Below, piece by piece: positions 22,886-33,251 of a stretch of 64,000 nt of DNA. The notes beneath the pieces were generated by a model. The model saw only the letters and a program-made list of their open reading frames with translations. It was not told where the DNA came from and ran no database searches. The DNA is from Dichetophora obliterata (lineage: Eukaryota; Arthropoda; Insecta; Diptera; Sciomyzidae), in contig OY986435.1 in NCBI GenBank assembly GCA_963920525.1, positions 297,762,708 through 297,826,707 of the forward strand, read 5' to 3'. The position numbers and the translations under genes were made by a program. Position 1 is the first letter of the stretch; every line of letters starts with the position of its first letter.

Positions 22886-23128
22886 AAACGCATTCATCAG
22901 TGGGTGGAGAAATGAGTTGCGGGAACGCGTCGACGGGTTTGTTTGTCTAGGTGTTCTTCTTCAAATAAAAGAAAACAACTAGTCACGTGCCAGGCGGTGT
23001 AGCGTTTATTTACTCAAGTCCCGTTCTGCCGGTCAAGTGGCGTGATTTGACGAACGCAACCTATGTTCTAGTGTGCTGACCACGCGGCGTAACGGTACCC
23101 GAAAGTCTCGAAGGGAAAAAGAGAATTC

Positions 23129-23640
23129 TCGATGCACTAGGCGACGGCCATAGCAAAGACTTAGAAATTTTTCTTGACTAAAGGACTTAGAAATATTTTC
23201 TTTAAAAAAAACTTAGAAATTTTTCGTGACAAAAAGACCTAGAAAAATTTCCCTTAAAAAAAAAAGACTTAGAAAATTTTCGTGTCGAAAAGACTTTTTT
23301 GAGCGAAATTTTTGAGCGAAAAAAAATATATCCCTGGCGTACTAGGCAACGGCCTTAGCGAAAGACTTAGAAATTTTTCGTGTCGACGAGACTTAGAAAA
23401 ATTTTCTTAAAAAAAGACTTAGAAAATTTTCGTGTCGAAAAGACTTAGAAAATTTTTGAGAAAAAAAAAATGTTCCTGGCGTACTAGGCAATGGCCCTAG
23501 CGAAAGACTTAGAAATTTTTCGTGTCGAAAAGACTTAGAAAAATTTTCTTAAAAAAATTACTTAGAAAATTTTCGTGTCGAAAAGACTTTGAAAATTTTT
23601 GAGAAAAAAAAATGTTCCTGGCGTACTAGGCAACAACCTT
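23129..23640. repeat. 142-bp tandem repeat with 26-bp subunits inside the LTR
   Basis: A motif like CTGGCGTACTAGGCAACGGC recurs at about 23333, 23475 and 23617, exactly 142 bases apart, with a diverged earlier copy near 23129. Each unit is filled with roughly 26-bp subrepeats beginning GACTTAGAAA and often containing TTTCGTGTCGAAAA. The array ends at the MITE insertion at 23654. Confidence 0.8.
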
Positions 23641-23653
23641 AGCGAAAGAGTTA

Positions 23654-24066
23654 TGGTCCAGTTAGCCTCGCATGGCATATCAGTGCATGGCTTAACAAGC
23701 ATCACATCGAAATCTTTTTAATAGGATTTGTGTGTATCTGATCATGCACAACATGGCAACGCATGGCAATGCTCAGATAAAAACAGAAATGCATCTCTGA
23801 CTACATAGATAAACATGGAAGATCTATTTCATTTTAATATCTGTGTAATCTTCTATGTATTTGACGTTTTGGCAAAACAGATGTGGAGTTGTAAAATTGT
23901 TTGAACAAGTGCGGTTAATTTATTAAAATAAAAGCGTTGTATTCTTGTTTTTATTGTTATATTTTGACTGTGACTAGGCGTTGCATAATCACCATTTATT
24001 TGGCTGTGTGCCAGCTGCTTATCTGCGTTGCATGCGCTGCTGTGCCATGCGAGGCTAACTGGGCCA
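23654..24066. mobile_element. 413-bp MITE with TTA target duplication
   Basis: The ends are TGGTCCAGTTAGCCTCGCAT on the left and TGGCCCAGTTAGCCTCGCAT on the right (reverse complement), 19 of 20 identical. TTA lies directly on both sides (23651-23653 and 24067-24069), as for PIF/Harbinger elements. Non-coding. It is inserted inside the solo LTR and so is the youngest of the three nested elements here. Confidence 0.8.
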
Positions 24067-25128
24067 TTAGAGTTAAAGCAGAGTAGATGATTTACCTAAG
24101 TGGCGGCCGCAGCAAGAATGATTTTTCTTGCGCTGGTCGAACATGTAGCCAGCTATGTTTTCATTCACCGCGTGAGTGTGGTGGGTTTGGTGTAGGTAGG
24201 TTTCGCTATTCATTACGGCTGTGGTACTCAACTTAGTGTAGTGTTGGTAGCCGATGAGAATTCTCTCGCTTAGCGATCGTTTACACGCTGACTGTCAACT
24301 AAGCAATTTGTACTTCTCTCTAGCCTAAACTATCCTCAATAATATACTATCGGTGTTTACAAATAATTATAGGGTATATATAACTCAGAAAAGAAAATAA
24401 TTTTAATTTCTTCCAAATACTCCGCCTTCGGCTAACGTGTGGACGCAAACGAGTGAAAACGACTTACGTCCTCACAAGTTATTAAAAGCACTGATTATTG
24501 ACTATAGAAATATGCCAGCTGATTTTGACATATCAGCTCAGCACTTAATTTTAAAATATCTTGGTAAACGCGTTCACATCAACAGCTGCTAACTTTAACA
24601 ATTTAGCAGGACTTAGCAAATTTTACTGAATACCATTAATAATTTCAACAACACGTGTTGAGTGCACGTTTTTACAGTGGCTTTCGAACACACACATTTT
24701 TTATATTTTTTTAATATTTTGCTATATTTTAAAAATTCTTCGAACAAATTTAAAACTTTTATCCAGCCTTTAAACAAAATGACAGTTATTTTATGTCAAT
24801 AGCTTCAGTTGATGTAGTTTATGTTTACATCAAATTAGTAGTTAGCAATATATTTTCAATTCATTGGAACATCCTTTTTTAATTCGACTAAAAAACTTAT
24901 CTGGCCATATCTCGAAAACTTCGTAATAAAATGAGAAAATATTTAAGCCAGCACCGAAGCGCGACTGGAGTTTCCACCTTAATATCGACTACTTTGGAAT
25001 CTGATATATAAATAATAGGCAAAGGTGTGAATGAAGGCATCTCTTGTATTACTGAAAGGATTATATACTCTTATTTATATTTTAAAATATATAATTCATT
25101 AAAGTTTTTTCTAAATGACCTTGTTATT

Positions 25129-25482
25129 TATTATGTTGATTTTATATGATTTAAATACAATTTCTAAATGTTTGATAGTTAAAATAATACTTGATTTTAA
25201 ATACAAATTCTAGTTGTTTGATAGTTTAAAAACGTTTATTGAGCTTTAAGATCAAAGTTAGAACAATTAATTGTTCTAACGAATCTTTCCAAAGAAACAA
25301 CAACAACAAAAACGGTTTTTCCATATGAAAAGGAAAAAATCACTAGCTGATTTTATTGCAATTTCCGCCCTGCTACAGGCTTCATCAGAAATCTTTGTGA
25401 TATCTCGTGCAAGCGCGCACTAGCGTTTTAAAGTGTCAAACATTTAGAATTTGTATTTAAATCATATAAAATCAACATAATA
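25129..25482. mobile_element. Foldback element (copy 2)
   Basis: Both ends begin TATTATGTTGATTTTATATG, and the ends continue nearly identical for about 45 bases. The left arm shares CTAGTTGTTTGATAGTTT and TTGAGCTTTA with copy 1 at 15730-16131. The right arm is shorter than in copy 1 because the interior at about 25360-25430 is different, GC-richer DNA. Non-coding. Confidence 0.7.
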
Positions 25483-28400
25483 CATATATAATTTATATTA
25501 CATTTATAAATAATTATGTTTACTGTCGAGAGAATGCAGCTGAAGTTTTCACGAATCTTATCGCCCCACTTTGGGATCATACCTACCTTTTTATATTGGT
25601 CGCCCTTTTAGCTCACTTACAACAACCACTTCAATAGTTTCGTGTGTGTTGTAGGTCGAAGAACTGCCTTCGTCAGCGCATCGCTTTGTGACAGCAAGAA
25701 ATATTATGCATCCTAAATAAACAAGAACTGTTGATATTTCTGCTGTGCGTATTTTGTTAGTATTTTCTCGTTGGCTTCAACACATGTAGTTGAACAAAAA
25801 AACGTAACGATTGTTTCCATTCCCTATGAATTTTATTAACGATCTTAGTCACTATTTAATTTTCATACTGCGGGCTATACATATATAAATTGATTCTAAA
25901 GGCATAAGCTCCTTTGATTTCGTATAATTCAGAACTTAGCAAATGAGAGTTATTTTCTTTTCTTTCAAATTTATCTTATATTTTAAATCTGCAGACGTTT
26001 TTTAGGAAATAAACTAATTTCATTATCAAATGATATAAGAGTATATACTTTTTAATGTTTTTTGACGTGCATTTCATAAACAAACCTTTGTGGTCAGTAT
26101 TTACCTCAATTTAACTACATACATACACCATTGCTTAATTATGTTTATTACGCTATGCTTAGTTTTCTGTTTTGCGGAAAGCTCATTTAACACACTTGCA
26201 AGCACACACACATGCGTTTGTGAAAGTAATGAAAATATCCACATTACACTCACTTTCAGCACCTGACAATCGCTGCATGACTTCATAAAACAACAAAGAA
26301 CAACAAAAAGTCAAGAACACAATAAGAACAATAAAACCACATTTATTGCCATCGACAGCTGTCAGCTTTACAACAAGAATAAAATGCTTACCCAACACCG
26401 CAACTTCATTCATTTTCTGATGACCATTTTGCCACCAAGGCTGGTCTTTGTTTATATACATATATATATATTCATTACTTGGCTTGCAAATTTGACAGCA
26501 ATTTAATTCAACGTCAGGGATGTGCTTTTTGGTTTGAGACACAGTGTTTTTGTGTTTGTCGTTTAATTAAAATCAGTACATCACGTGACAATAAATTAAT
26601 TTCTATATTGAATGTGGTCAGAAACACGGATGCAGTGTGGGACAACTAGTATGCAAAGTTTTTCGGAAATTGATTAACCAATTGAGAGATGAAAAAATGG
26701 TACTAAATTTAAAATGAATGAATTTTGAATTGATAACGGAAGAGGAACCAAATGTTTTGAAAATGCAAGCATTACATATATTTTTAAATTAACAACAGAC
26801 CTGTTCTTGTGTTGGAATCTTTATTTTGTAATTTTTTTCACATATTAGTTTTTTACAAACGAAATATCAGCTTTTTGAAAATTTACAATTAAAAAAAATT
26901 ATTGGCATACGAGTGAACCCATATTTTTATTATCGCACTCGAAAACAATAGCTAATCAAACCTTAAAACGCGTTTTCTAATAAGGTTTTACAAACTAGTC
27001 TCCACGATATCTCAAGAACTTGCATGGATTACTATGGATTTAGTTGGATTTGTTTTATTTTAAATCAGATAAAATTTATTGGATCTTAAACCTAACATTA
27101 GATTATATTAGCCGGTATTTTTTAGAGAATTTTAAAAATCGAAAAATGTGAAAAAACGTTACTTAAAATGCAAGTGTCCGCTATTTTTTTTTAACTTTTT
27201 AATGATATTATAGGTTAAAGCTCACCTCAGAGCTAGAGAACGGTAGGCTCTATTTCTCTCATTTTTTATATTGGGTAGCTATGGCACCCATTTAAAAGTT
27301 AAGCTATATAAATGTGCTAATCATTATATAAAAAAATTAATTAAATCTAAGAGAGCATAACCTGCGATTTTTGTATTCTTATTCTCAGTTAGAAAAAAAT
27401 CTGTCCCTTTTAAGCTCTATTTGAGCAATATAAATGCGAATGAATTTTTTAGTAAATATGAATGCAATGAAACAAATTTCGAAGTTATTCCTACGAGAAA
27501 TTGACGAATGTTAAGGAATGATATCCCTTATTAGTCGAAGATCATTCTTCGTAGCAACAGAAAGTAAGGTGCATATAATTCAATAACGAATATAAACTTT
27601 GACGCTAAGCAAATTTTTGTTTTTAAGTCATTTTAAACAAGACGAAGACAAAGTAAATGAATTTAATAAAAAAATTAATGTTTTAAAAAATGTCGGCTAT
27701 TTTTCTATCATGAAGGTGATCCAATTTGGATTTTTTTTATTTTTCCTAAACTTAACAATGTAATAAATAATTTTACAGCATTTAAATTTAAGAAATTTTC
27801 AGCAACTAAGGCGAAAGCAAAGCTTCTAATTCAAAAGCGAAAGAAAAAAATTACGAAATTTAATAAAGTAGGCCAATTTTGGATCAAGGACTAATTTAAA
27901 AAAAACCTCATATCATAGTAAGCAAAGGATTTTACATTAAAATATGTTATAATCAAAAGTTTTTTATGGCAGGAACGTAAATAAAAGACTCGTTTTCAAA
28001 CAATCATTTTATACTTCTTAAAATTCACGTTATTTTTGAGAATTTTTCCAGTTTGAGAATTTTCTGTACTTTTTTTGCGTCACGTGCTTATATTAAACCA
28101 GGATTCAGAATCAAGCCTTGCAGAAATTCTTGGAATATGTTAAGAAAATGTATGAAACCCAAAACACATCTAATATACATGCACCTCTTTATTTATTTAT
28201 TTATTTATTTATACGTTTTAAATTAAAAAAAAAATATTTTTTAAATCATTCATATTTTCTAACTCGATTGTAGGAACTTGCAAGCTGCTAGAACTGATTC
28301 ATGATGGAAAAAGAAATGAGTAGATTGATGTCAATGCGGTGTGAGATTCGATGAAAAATATCTCCCTTAGCATGCGGGGAACATTTCAAGAATAGCGACA

Positions 28401-29190
28401 ACTCAAATTTTTAATTTTTGCGAATAATATGGATTTTGACCTCCTAAATCCAAATCTGAAAAAATTTAGTCCACTCGAAATGGGTTTAGCAGTTAAAGAC
28501 TTCCAAAGTTAGAAAATGGCCTAAAAATTTAGTTTGTTTGTTTTCAGTTTTACAACAAAAAAAAAATATTGTTTAATATTAGGAAATTTTTGTATTCTAA
28601 TTTTAAAAGTTGAAATCTTGGGGCTCGATAGTAATTAATGCTATTTCATTTAACAATACAGGCCTTATATTATTTAATTTATTAAACTAAAAATTTAGTT
28701 AATTTAGCAAAAAATTATTGAAATGTATTTCATGAAAAAAATTAAACAAAATTTTTTAATATTTTGGACATGATACGAGAAAGATTTTTACACGATCTTT
28801 AAAATATATACGATTTTGTTATGTGTGCAAGCGTGTGCACACCAGTGTAGTGTGCGTATCATGTTTACAAAATTAGTACCAAAAATCGTAGTAAATAGCA
28901 TTATACTATATAGGTTACATTTTGTTTGTGTGCATTCTAGATTCAATTAAGCCTTTGGCCCCCCTAAAACAAATCCTGCGGACGCACTTGCCTTTAAACA
29001 AAGTAGTAACCTAATAAATCGAATGAATTTTAGCTGATTCTTTGTTAGAAAGAAATATTAGGTTATAAAATGAATTCATTTGCAACTTTGTTGTTGCATT
29101 TATAAGTAGATATATTTTATTTTAGTCAGCAGCTTACTAAATTTTTATTAAAAATAAGCCTACCTTGTCTTTATCTAAACGACTAGAATT
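25483..29190. other. Long AT-rich stretch, no gene recognised
   Basis: About 3.7 kb without a supportable gene. Frames at 26101-26542 (minus) are short and lack family features. Simple sequences are TA near 26455-26470 and TTTA at 28188-28212. No RNA gene or inverted element was convincingly seen. Confidence 0.55.
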
Positions 29191-29194
29191 TAAT

Positions 29195-29262
29195 CCTTGT
29201 GAGGGATTTCTGTAACAACGTCATTCACTTTGAAGATGCCAAAACAATTGCCTATTACTTTA
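29195..29262 (-). pseudogene. Possible second, diverged piece of the retroelement protease-proximal region
   Basis: On the minus strand, K-V-N-D-V-V-T-E-I-P-H-K-D resembles K-V-N-D-V-F-V-G-V-P-C-E-D at about 30027-30063, upstream of the protease active site. The nucleotide match also covers a shared CATTCACTTTG. It is short, so chance is not excluded. Confidence 0.3.
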
Positions 29263-29970
29263 GATTTTCTCCATTTCTAATTTTTTTCTTCTGCCATATC
29301 TTGGCTCTCAACTCAACTTCATTTAATTTACTCATTATTTTTCTTCTCTTCTTTTATCACTCTATCTATATCTTCTTTTAATTATAAACTCACGAATATC
29401 TTCTATTGGCTGACATTCATTTTCTACTGTCTTTTTCCCATCTTTCACTTAACTGCTTCTTCCAGTAAGTATTTTCCTTTACTTTATTTATTTAACATCG
29501 CCGTATTCTGCCCACAAATATGCTTTCATACTCACTTCTTTCCTAATTTTCTTTATATTTACCTTTTTTTTAAATTCTGTTTTATAGTAACCTTTTTCTT
29601 TATAACTTTACTAAATTTTCTTACTATATATTTTTTTTCTCATAATTTTACTCCTAATATGTATAATATTTATGTATACTATCTTTCCCTTTCCCGTTCA
29701 TTTTTTTTAATTTAAATTTTATTAGATTTTCCCTACTATTAGTCAGCGCCATTTTTTCGTGTTACTATTATTTTTTTTTTCGTCTTATATACTCTGTAAA
29801 TATCTGTGACGTCTACCAAAATTTTCACCTAAATAACCTCTTTGTGCAATCTCTTGCTTATGATCCACTAACTTGGGAATTTTTGTAGCATTTATTATGA
29901 ATTCTGCACTATAATTACTTGAACTTAATTCATTTCTTCGTTTCAAACAACTTAACGTGTTTTGTTTAGC

Positions 29971-30765
29971 TTAACACGTGTCCGCTCCGGAATCTACAAG
30001 TAGAATGAGTTTTCCGTTTTTTGTATCCTCGCAAGGAACTCCTACGAACACATCATTCACTTTGCGAATATCCGAAAATTCCCCCTTTTCCGTGCCCAGC
30101 ACTGTCATTTCTTTGTGCGTGCAACCATTTAATATATTTTCATTTAAATTTTCTACTACCACATTGATTTTTTCTTCTGTAATATTTTTATTTAATTTTC
30201 CTACTCTCACATTGAATTTTTCTCTTCTTACATTTTCATTTAACTTTTCTGCTACCACATTGAATTTTTCTTCTCTCATATTTCCATTTAATTTTTCCAA
30301 TAGCACGTTGCATTTTTCTTTTATCATATTTTCATTTAATTTTCCTGCTACCTCATTGAATTTTTCCTTTCTCACATTTTCATTTAATTTTTCGAATGCC
30401 ACATCGAATTTTTCTTCTATTTCCCCGAGTGTTTCTATAACCTTTTTTGATGTCGCCTGCAACGACTCAACAGTTACCATCGATTCTGGGCTTATGCTTT
30501 CTACATTCCTTCCTGAATGAAGTGTACAGAAATTTACAATCCTTTCGGATGTCAAATTCTCTGTTACTACTGAATGATCTGTTACTGAACTTTCCACTGG
30601 CTTGGATGTACAGATATTCACAATCTCTTCAGACGTAGAATTTTCTGTTACTATCCTTTCTATTGGCTTAGATGTACGGATATTCACAATATGTCTAGAT
30701 GTAGAATTATCCGTTACTATCTTTGATGGCCTTATTTCGCTCTTATTTCGGGGTTCCCAGCTCAT
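29971..30765 (-). pseudogene. Spacer protein with two tandem-repeat families, ending in protease active site
   Basis: The 264-residue frame has three parts. Residues about 16-87 hold three copies of a roughly 22-residue unit of the type I-V-T-E-N-S-T-S-x-x-I-V-N. Residues 118-213 hold six copies of a 16-residue unit of the type E-K-F-N-V-x-x-E-K-L-N-E-N-V-x-x, charged and probably coiled-coil. Residues 254-264 read L-I-L-L-V-D-S-G-A-D-T, the aspartic protease active site D-S-G-A, followed at once by a TAA. After that stop the frame stays open for about 60 codons but shows no clear protease flap. The first codon of this frame is not a real start; it continues gag in another frame. In an intact element protease cuts Gag and Pol. 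Confidence 0.75.
30127..30414 (-). repeat. Six coding tandem repeats of 48 bp
   Basis: Six 16-residue units lie end to end without gaps; all keep the reading frame, and K-L-N or N-L-N recurs in each. Divergence between units suggests an old expansion rather than recent slippage. Confidence 0.8.
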
Positions 30766-31104
30766 TGGCCTTGGCTGGGCCCCTGAAAGTTTCCCTGCCG
30801 ATTTTCCCAGTTGTTCCTCCTATAACACTCATCCTGCATATGACCCATCTTGTCACACCACCTACAGTGCACCTGTTGCTGTCTCACTGGCAGTTCATTA
30901 CCAAAATTATTTGGCCTAAAACTCAATCGATCGTTAAATGTGTTCCTGTTTTCTTGCTGTCAACTAGGAAATTGTCTAAAATTTTTCTGCTGTCCCCTTG
31001 GAGCGAATGAGGGTGCACTCTTCCAGCAATTTTCATGCCCATATTCCTGGCATTTTTCGCAATATGGTGTATTTCTCCTTATTATACACACGTCCCTGAG
31101 CACC
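30766..31104 (-). pseudogene. Gag nucleocapsid region with zinc knuckles, frameshifted
   Basis: Near 30825-30866 the minus strand encodes C-R-W-C-D-K-M-G-H-M-Q-D-E-C, a perfect C-x2-C-x4-H-x4-C zinc knuckle, the RNA-binding motif of retroelement nucleocapsids. Near 31035-31075 a second block, C-E-K-C-Q-E-Y-G-H-E-N-C, has a shortened H-to-C spacing. Another C-S-F-C begins just inside the gag frame. Shifts and stops separate these pieces from gag and from the spacer protein. Confidence 0.75.
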
Positions 31105-31827
31105 TTACACACAAAATGAGCACCTTATTGCTGATCTGCTATTCGTCAATTGTTTTATATCCTCCTCCTGTACGTTAATCTGCCATATTTGTTCTTGACC
31201 TCTTTCTCTGGGAAACCTAATTCCCTGTTTACCCTGGTACTCTTGCCCATAGTTATTATGGCCTTGTGCGGTTCTCCCCAGCTCACCTCCTTTTAACATG
31301 GCCTCCATTTCTAATGACATTTTTTCTAACGCTGTGAGACCCAAACCGGTTGTCGTTAATAAAATCGTTCTGAGGTTAGGGTCGGAAACTCTCACCTTAA
31401 ACGCATTAACGACCGAACTACTGAGCTGTTCCCACAGGATACCGTCATCACCTACTAGATCTCTACCCCGAGACTCTATGTCGCTTATTCTGTTAGCGAA
31501 CGAACTTAACCTCTCCCCCGGCCTTTGGACGCAATGCGATAGTTCCATTATCAACGTATTATACGTTGTCTCCTTAAGATACTTCGCTTTGATTGCCCCA
31601 TAGAGTTCCTCAACCTTACCAAATTTCTTACTCCTGCAAAATTCAAATGCCTCCCCATGTAGCCTTAGTTTCACACAATCCGTGATGTCCTGTGCATCTA
31701 CTGGTTTCACCGCTTTGAATGCCAACTCGCATCCTTGTATAAATCTATAAACTTCTGCCCGTGACTCAGTACCCGAAAACAAGGGCACCAAATTATTCAC
31801 CGTTTTCGCTATGTCGTTTATATTCAT
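31105..31827 (-). pseudogene. Retrotransposon Gag (capsid) protein
   Basis: A frame of 240 codons begins M-N-I-N-D-I-A-K-T-V. Its start P-L-F-S-G-T-E-S and the following helices resemble the capsid start (x-F-S-G) of Ty3/gypsy Gag proteins. The central stretch E-L-S-H-C-V-Q-R-P-G-E-R-L-S-S-F-A-N-R-I matches the E-x-x-Q-x-x-G-E-S-x-x-x-F major homology-like motif. It ends C-S-F-C-V at a stop, in the first zinc knuckle. Gag assembles the particle that carries element RNA. ATG at 31827 is the first of the frame, about 1.4 kb downstream of the primer site, a gap partly due to the inserted Helitron. The frame is intact for its length, but nucleocapsid is broken. Confidence 0.75.
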
Positions 31828-32125
31828 AATTATTGGTTTAACCAGTCGGTTTCTTCAATCTAATCCTGGTCTATCTTCTGTCTTGCTTCCTGCAAATTTA
31901 CTCTAACACTCCGTGTGATAGTTTTCAATAAAAATACGAATTCTCCTCCTGACATGAGGTACATGAACAAATACAAATTTAAAGCTTACAAAACACATTT
32001 TATATTTTTTGTTTAATTCCCATTTATTTAATGTTTTTGCCATATATTAACCATACATAAGCCGACTTTTGTAATACAAATATTCTTAATTTAAAAGATT
32101 TTTTCTTTTTATTCTCTATATTTTA

Positions 32126-32484
32126 TCTATATATATATAAAATAGGATGTGTGTATGTATGTGACGTATGGACTCCAAAACGGCTGGGCCGATTTTGATG
32201 AAATTTTCAGGTAATGTTCATCTTGGTACGGTGGGTAACATAGGCCTATCCACCCGATAGGCTGGGGTGGACTTATATCGAAAATTTGAATTTATGGACC
32301 AATTTAACTGAAATTCAGAATGTATGTTTGTTTGATCATAAGAAAATAATTTGTGTATAAATGGACACGGTAGGTGGCGCTGTGGTGGACTTATTTCGAA
32401 AATTCGATGGCGTGAAAAATATATAAATACTTTTAATTTTATTTTATAACGAGGGGAGTAGCGAAGCACACCGGGTTCAGCTAG
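32126..32484. mobile_element. Helitron-like non-autonomous element
   Basis: The 359-bp segment starts TCTATATATATATAAAATAG and ends CGGGTTCAGCTAG. It sits exactly between an A (32125) and a T (32485), matching the Helitron rule of 5'-TC, CTAG-3' and A/T insertion without target duplication. Internal phrases like GGCTGGGCCGATTTTGATGA are widespread in insect repeats of this type (recalled, not searched). A clear stem-loop before CTAG is not obvious. It lacks Rep/helicase. It interrupts the leader of the LTR element. Confidence 0.6.
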
Positions 32485-32926
32485 TATTTTATAAAAAATT
32501 TTAAAATTCATGCCGCTTTGGACTTCCTTAACGTTGACTGGTTCTCTTCTCTGTTGATAAATGGTAAATGGCCAGGATGGTAATTAAAAGTTCTACTGGT
32601 ACAGTCCTCATGCTTGTCACTTAGTGGATCCAAAAAGTTGTTTTGGACAATATGTGTTATCTAAAAAAAATATTTTACCAAAGTTGAATTCCTAAAAAAA
32701 GGCTCAAACGAAACTTCAACCTTTATATTAAAAATAAAATATTCCTACCATCCTCTTTAAGAGAGGTAGTGGAAGATGGATCCGCCATCAATAATATATT
32801 TTCAGCAGGACCCACGTCATTCCTACTGCCACAGAGATAAAGATCACTTTGCCCTATCAAAATGTCCTATCAAAAAAAAAAATAATTTCATTCGTTTAAA
32901 ATTTTACAAAAACTTAAAAAGAAATA

Positions 32927-33236
32927 TCCTTATTGTTCCTGTAACAATAAAATTTAAAAATTTAAATTCCATAAAAAAAAATTTTCATTCCAAAATATCC
33001 TTGTTGTTCCTGTAACAACAAAGTCCCACCGATCACTTTGAATCCCTACAAAAGAAACAATGTCCTTACTGTTCCTATAACAGAAGGATTTTAGCTATTA
33101 CTTCGAAATTTAGCTATTACCTATCGAAAAATTTCCATTCTTTAAAAGATTTTACAAAGCTTAAAAAAAATTATCCTTATTGTTCCTGTAACAATAAGGA
33201 TCCTAAAATCCTTGCTGTCCTTGCGAACAGTAGAAT
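32927..33236 (-). repeat. Five repeated hairpins in the LTR-element leader
   Basis: Copies start near 32927, 32997, 33063, 33172 and 33208, each about 24-29 bases with the form TCCTTnnTGTT-CCTGT-AACAnnAA. Stems pair in each copy: TTATTGTT/AACAATAA, TTGTTGTT/AACAACAA, TTACTGTT with AACAGAA. Flanking A/T-rich spacers are loosely repeated too. They lie just downstream of the primer site, where retroelement RNAs keep packaging and dimerisation signals (family knowledge); function here is inferred only. Confidence 0.6.
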
Positions 33237-33251
33237 CCTACCGGCTGCGCC
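33232..33251 (-). promoter_or_regulatory. Primer binding site for tRNA-Ser
   Basis: The minus strand reads TGGCGCAGCCGGTAGGATTC. This is complementary to a tRNA-Ser 3' end (CCA tail, acceptor stem and T-arm edge) as I recall it, with about one mismatch. Reverse transcription would begin here. A partial second copy, GCAGCCGGTAGGATCC, lies at 33275-33292, so the region was duplicated. Confidence 0.7.

Larger units (their letters stand above)
22323..24476. mobile_element. Putative solo LTR of about 1.74 kb plus a nested MITE
   Basis: The insertion begins TGTGACGAACCTTTCC and ends TTACGTCCTCACA, so it has TG...CA ends. It is flanked by the 4-bp direct repeat AGTT (22319-22322 and 24477-24480). 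It contains no gag or pol. Removing the nested MITE (23654-24066 plus TTA) leaves about 1738 bp, long for an LTR but within the range known for some Drosophila Ty3/gypsy elements. It is rich in internal tandem repeats. A TATA-like GTATATATAA lies near 24374. Recombination between two LTRs would leave exactly this structure. An alternative is a non-autonomous LTR-type element with short termini. Confidence 0.6.
21926..24634. mobile_element. DNA element with 9-bp target duplication (copy A), split by an LTR
   Basis: The ends read GGTATTCACTTCATTATTTA on the left and GGTATTCAGTAAAATTTGCT on the right strand-reversed, both followed by AAGTCCTG or a close variant. A perfect 9-bp direct repeat ATTAATAAT flanks it (21917-21925 and 24635-24643). 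Bases 21926-22320 and 24481-24634 align with the uninterrupted copy at 46072-46600, showing that 22323-24476 is a later insertion. Non-coding. A TSD of 8-9 bp suggests hAT, P, Merlin or Mutator-like mobilisation; which one is open. Confidence 0.75.

Noticed and set aside
23129..23640. CRISPR-like array
   Set aside because: Repeats are contiguous without unique spacers, the genome is eukaryotic, and no cas genes exist.
26183..26542. 119-codon minus frame
   Set aside because: Cysteine-containing but with no recognisable domain, overlapping a TA microsatellite and another frame; not supportable as a gene.
29978..31119. Several plus-strand frames of 63-180 codons
   Set aside because: They are antisense to gag, nucleocapsid and the protease region, and their repeated F-N-F-S pattern mirrors the tandem repeats of the real strand.
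32218..32511. 97-codon minus frame
   Set aside because: It lies almost wholly in the Helitron-like repeat, and frames across such repeats are common and meaningless.
32776..33015. Plus-strand C-H-R-D-K-D-H-F-A-L-S-K-C resembling a BEL/Pao zinc knuckle
   Set aside because: The primer binding site, gag and protease all lie on the minus strand, and this region is the leader. The plus-strand similarity is short and most likely chance, though a buried BEL fragment is not fully excluded.
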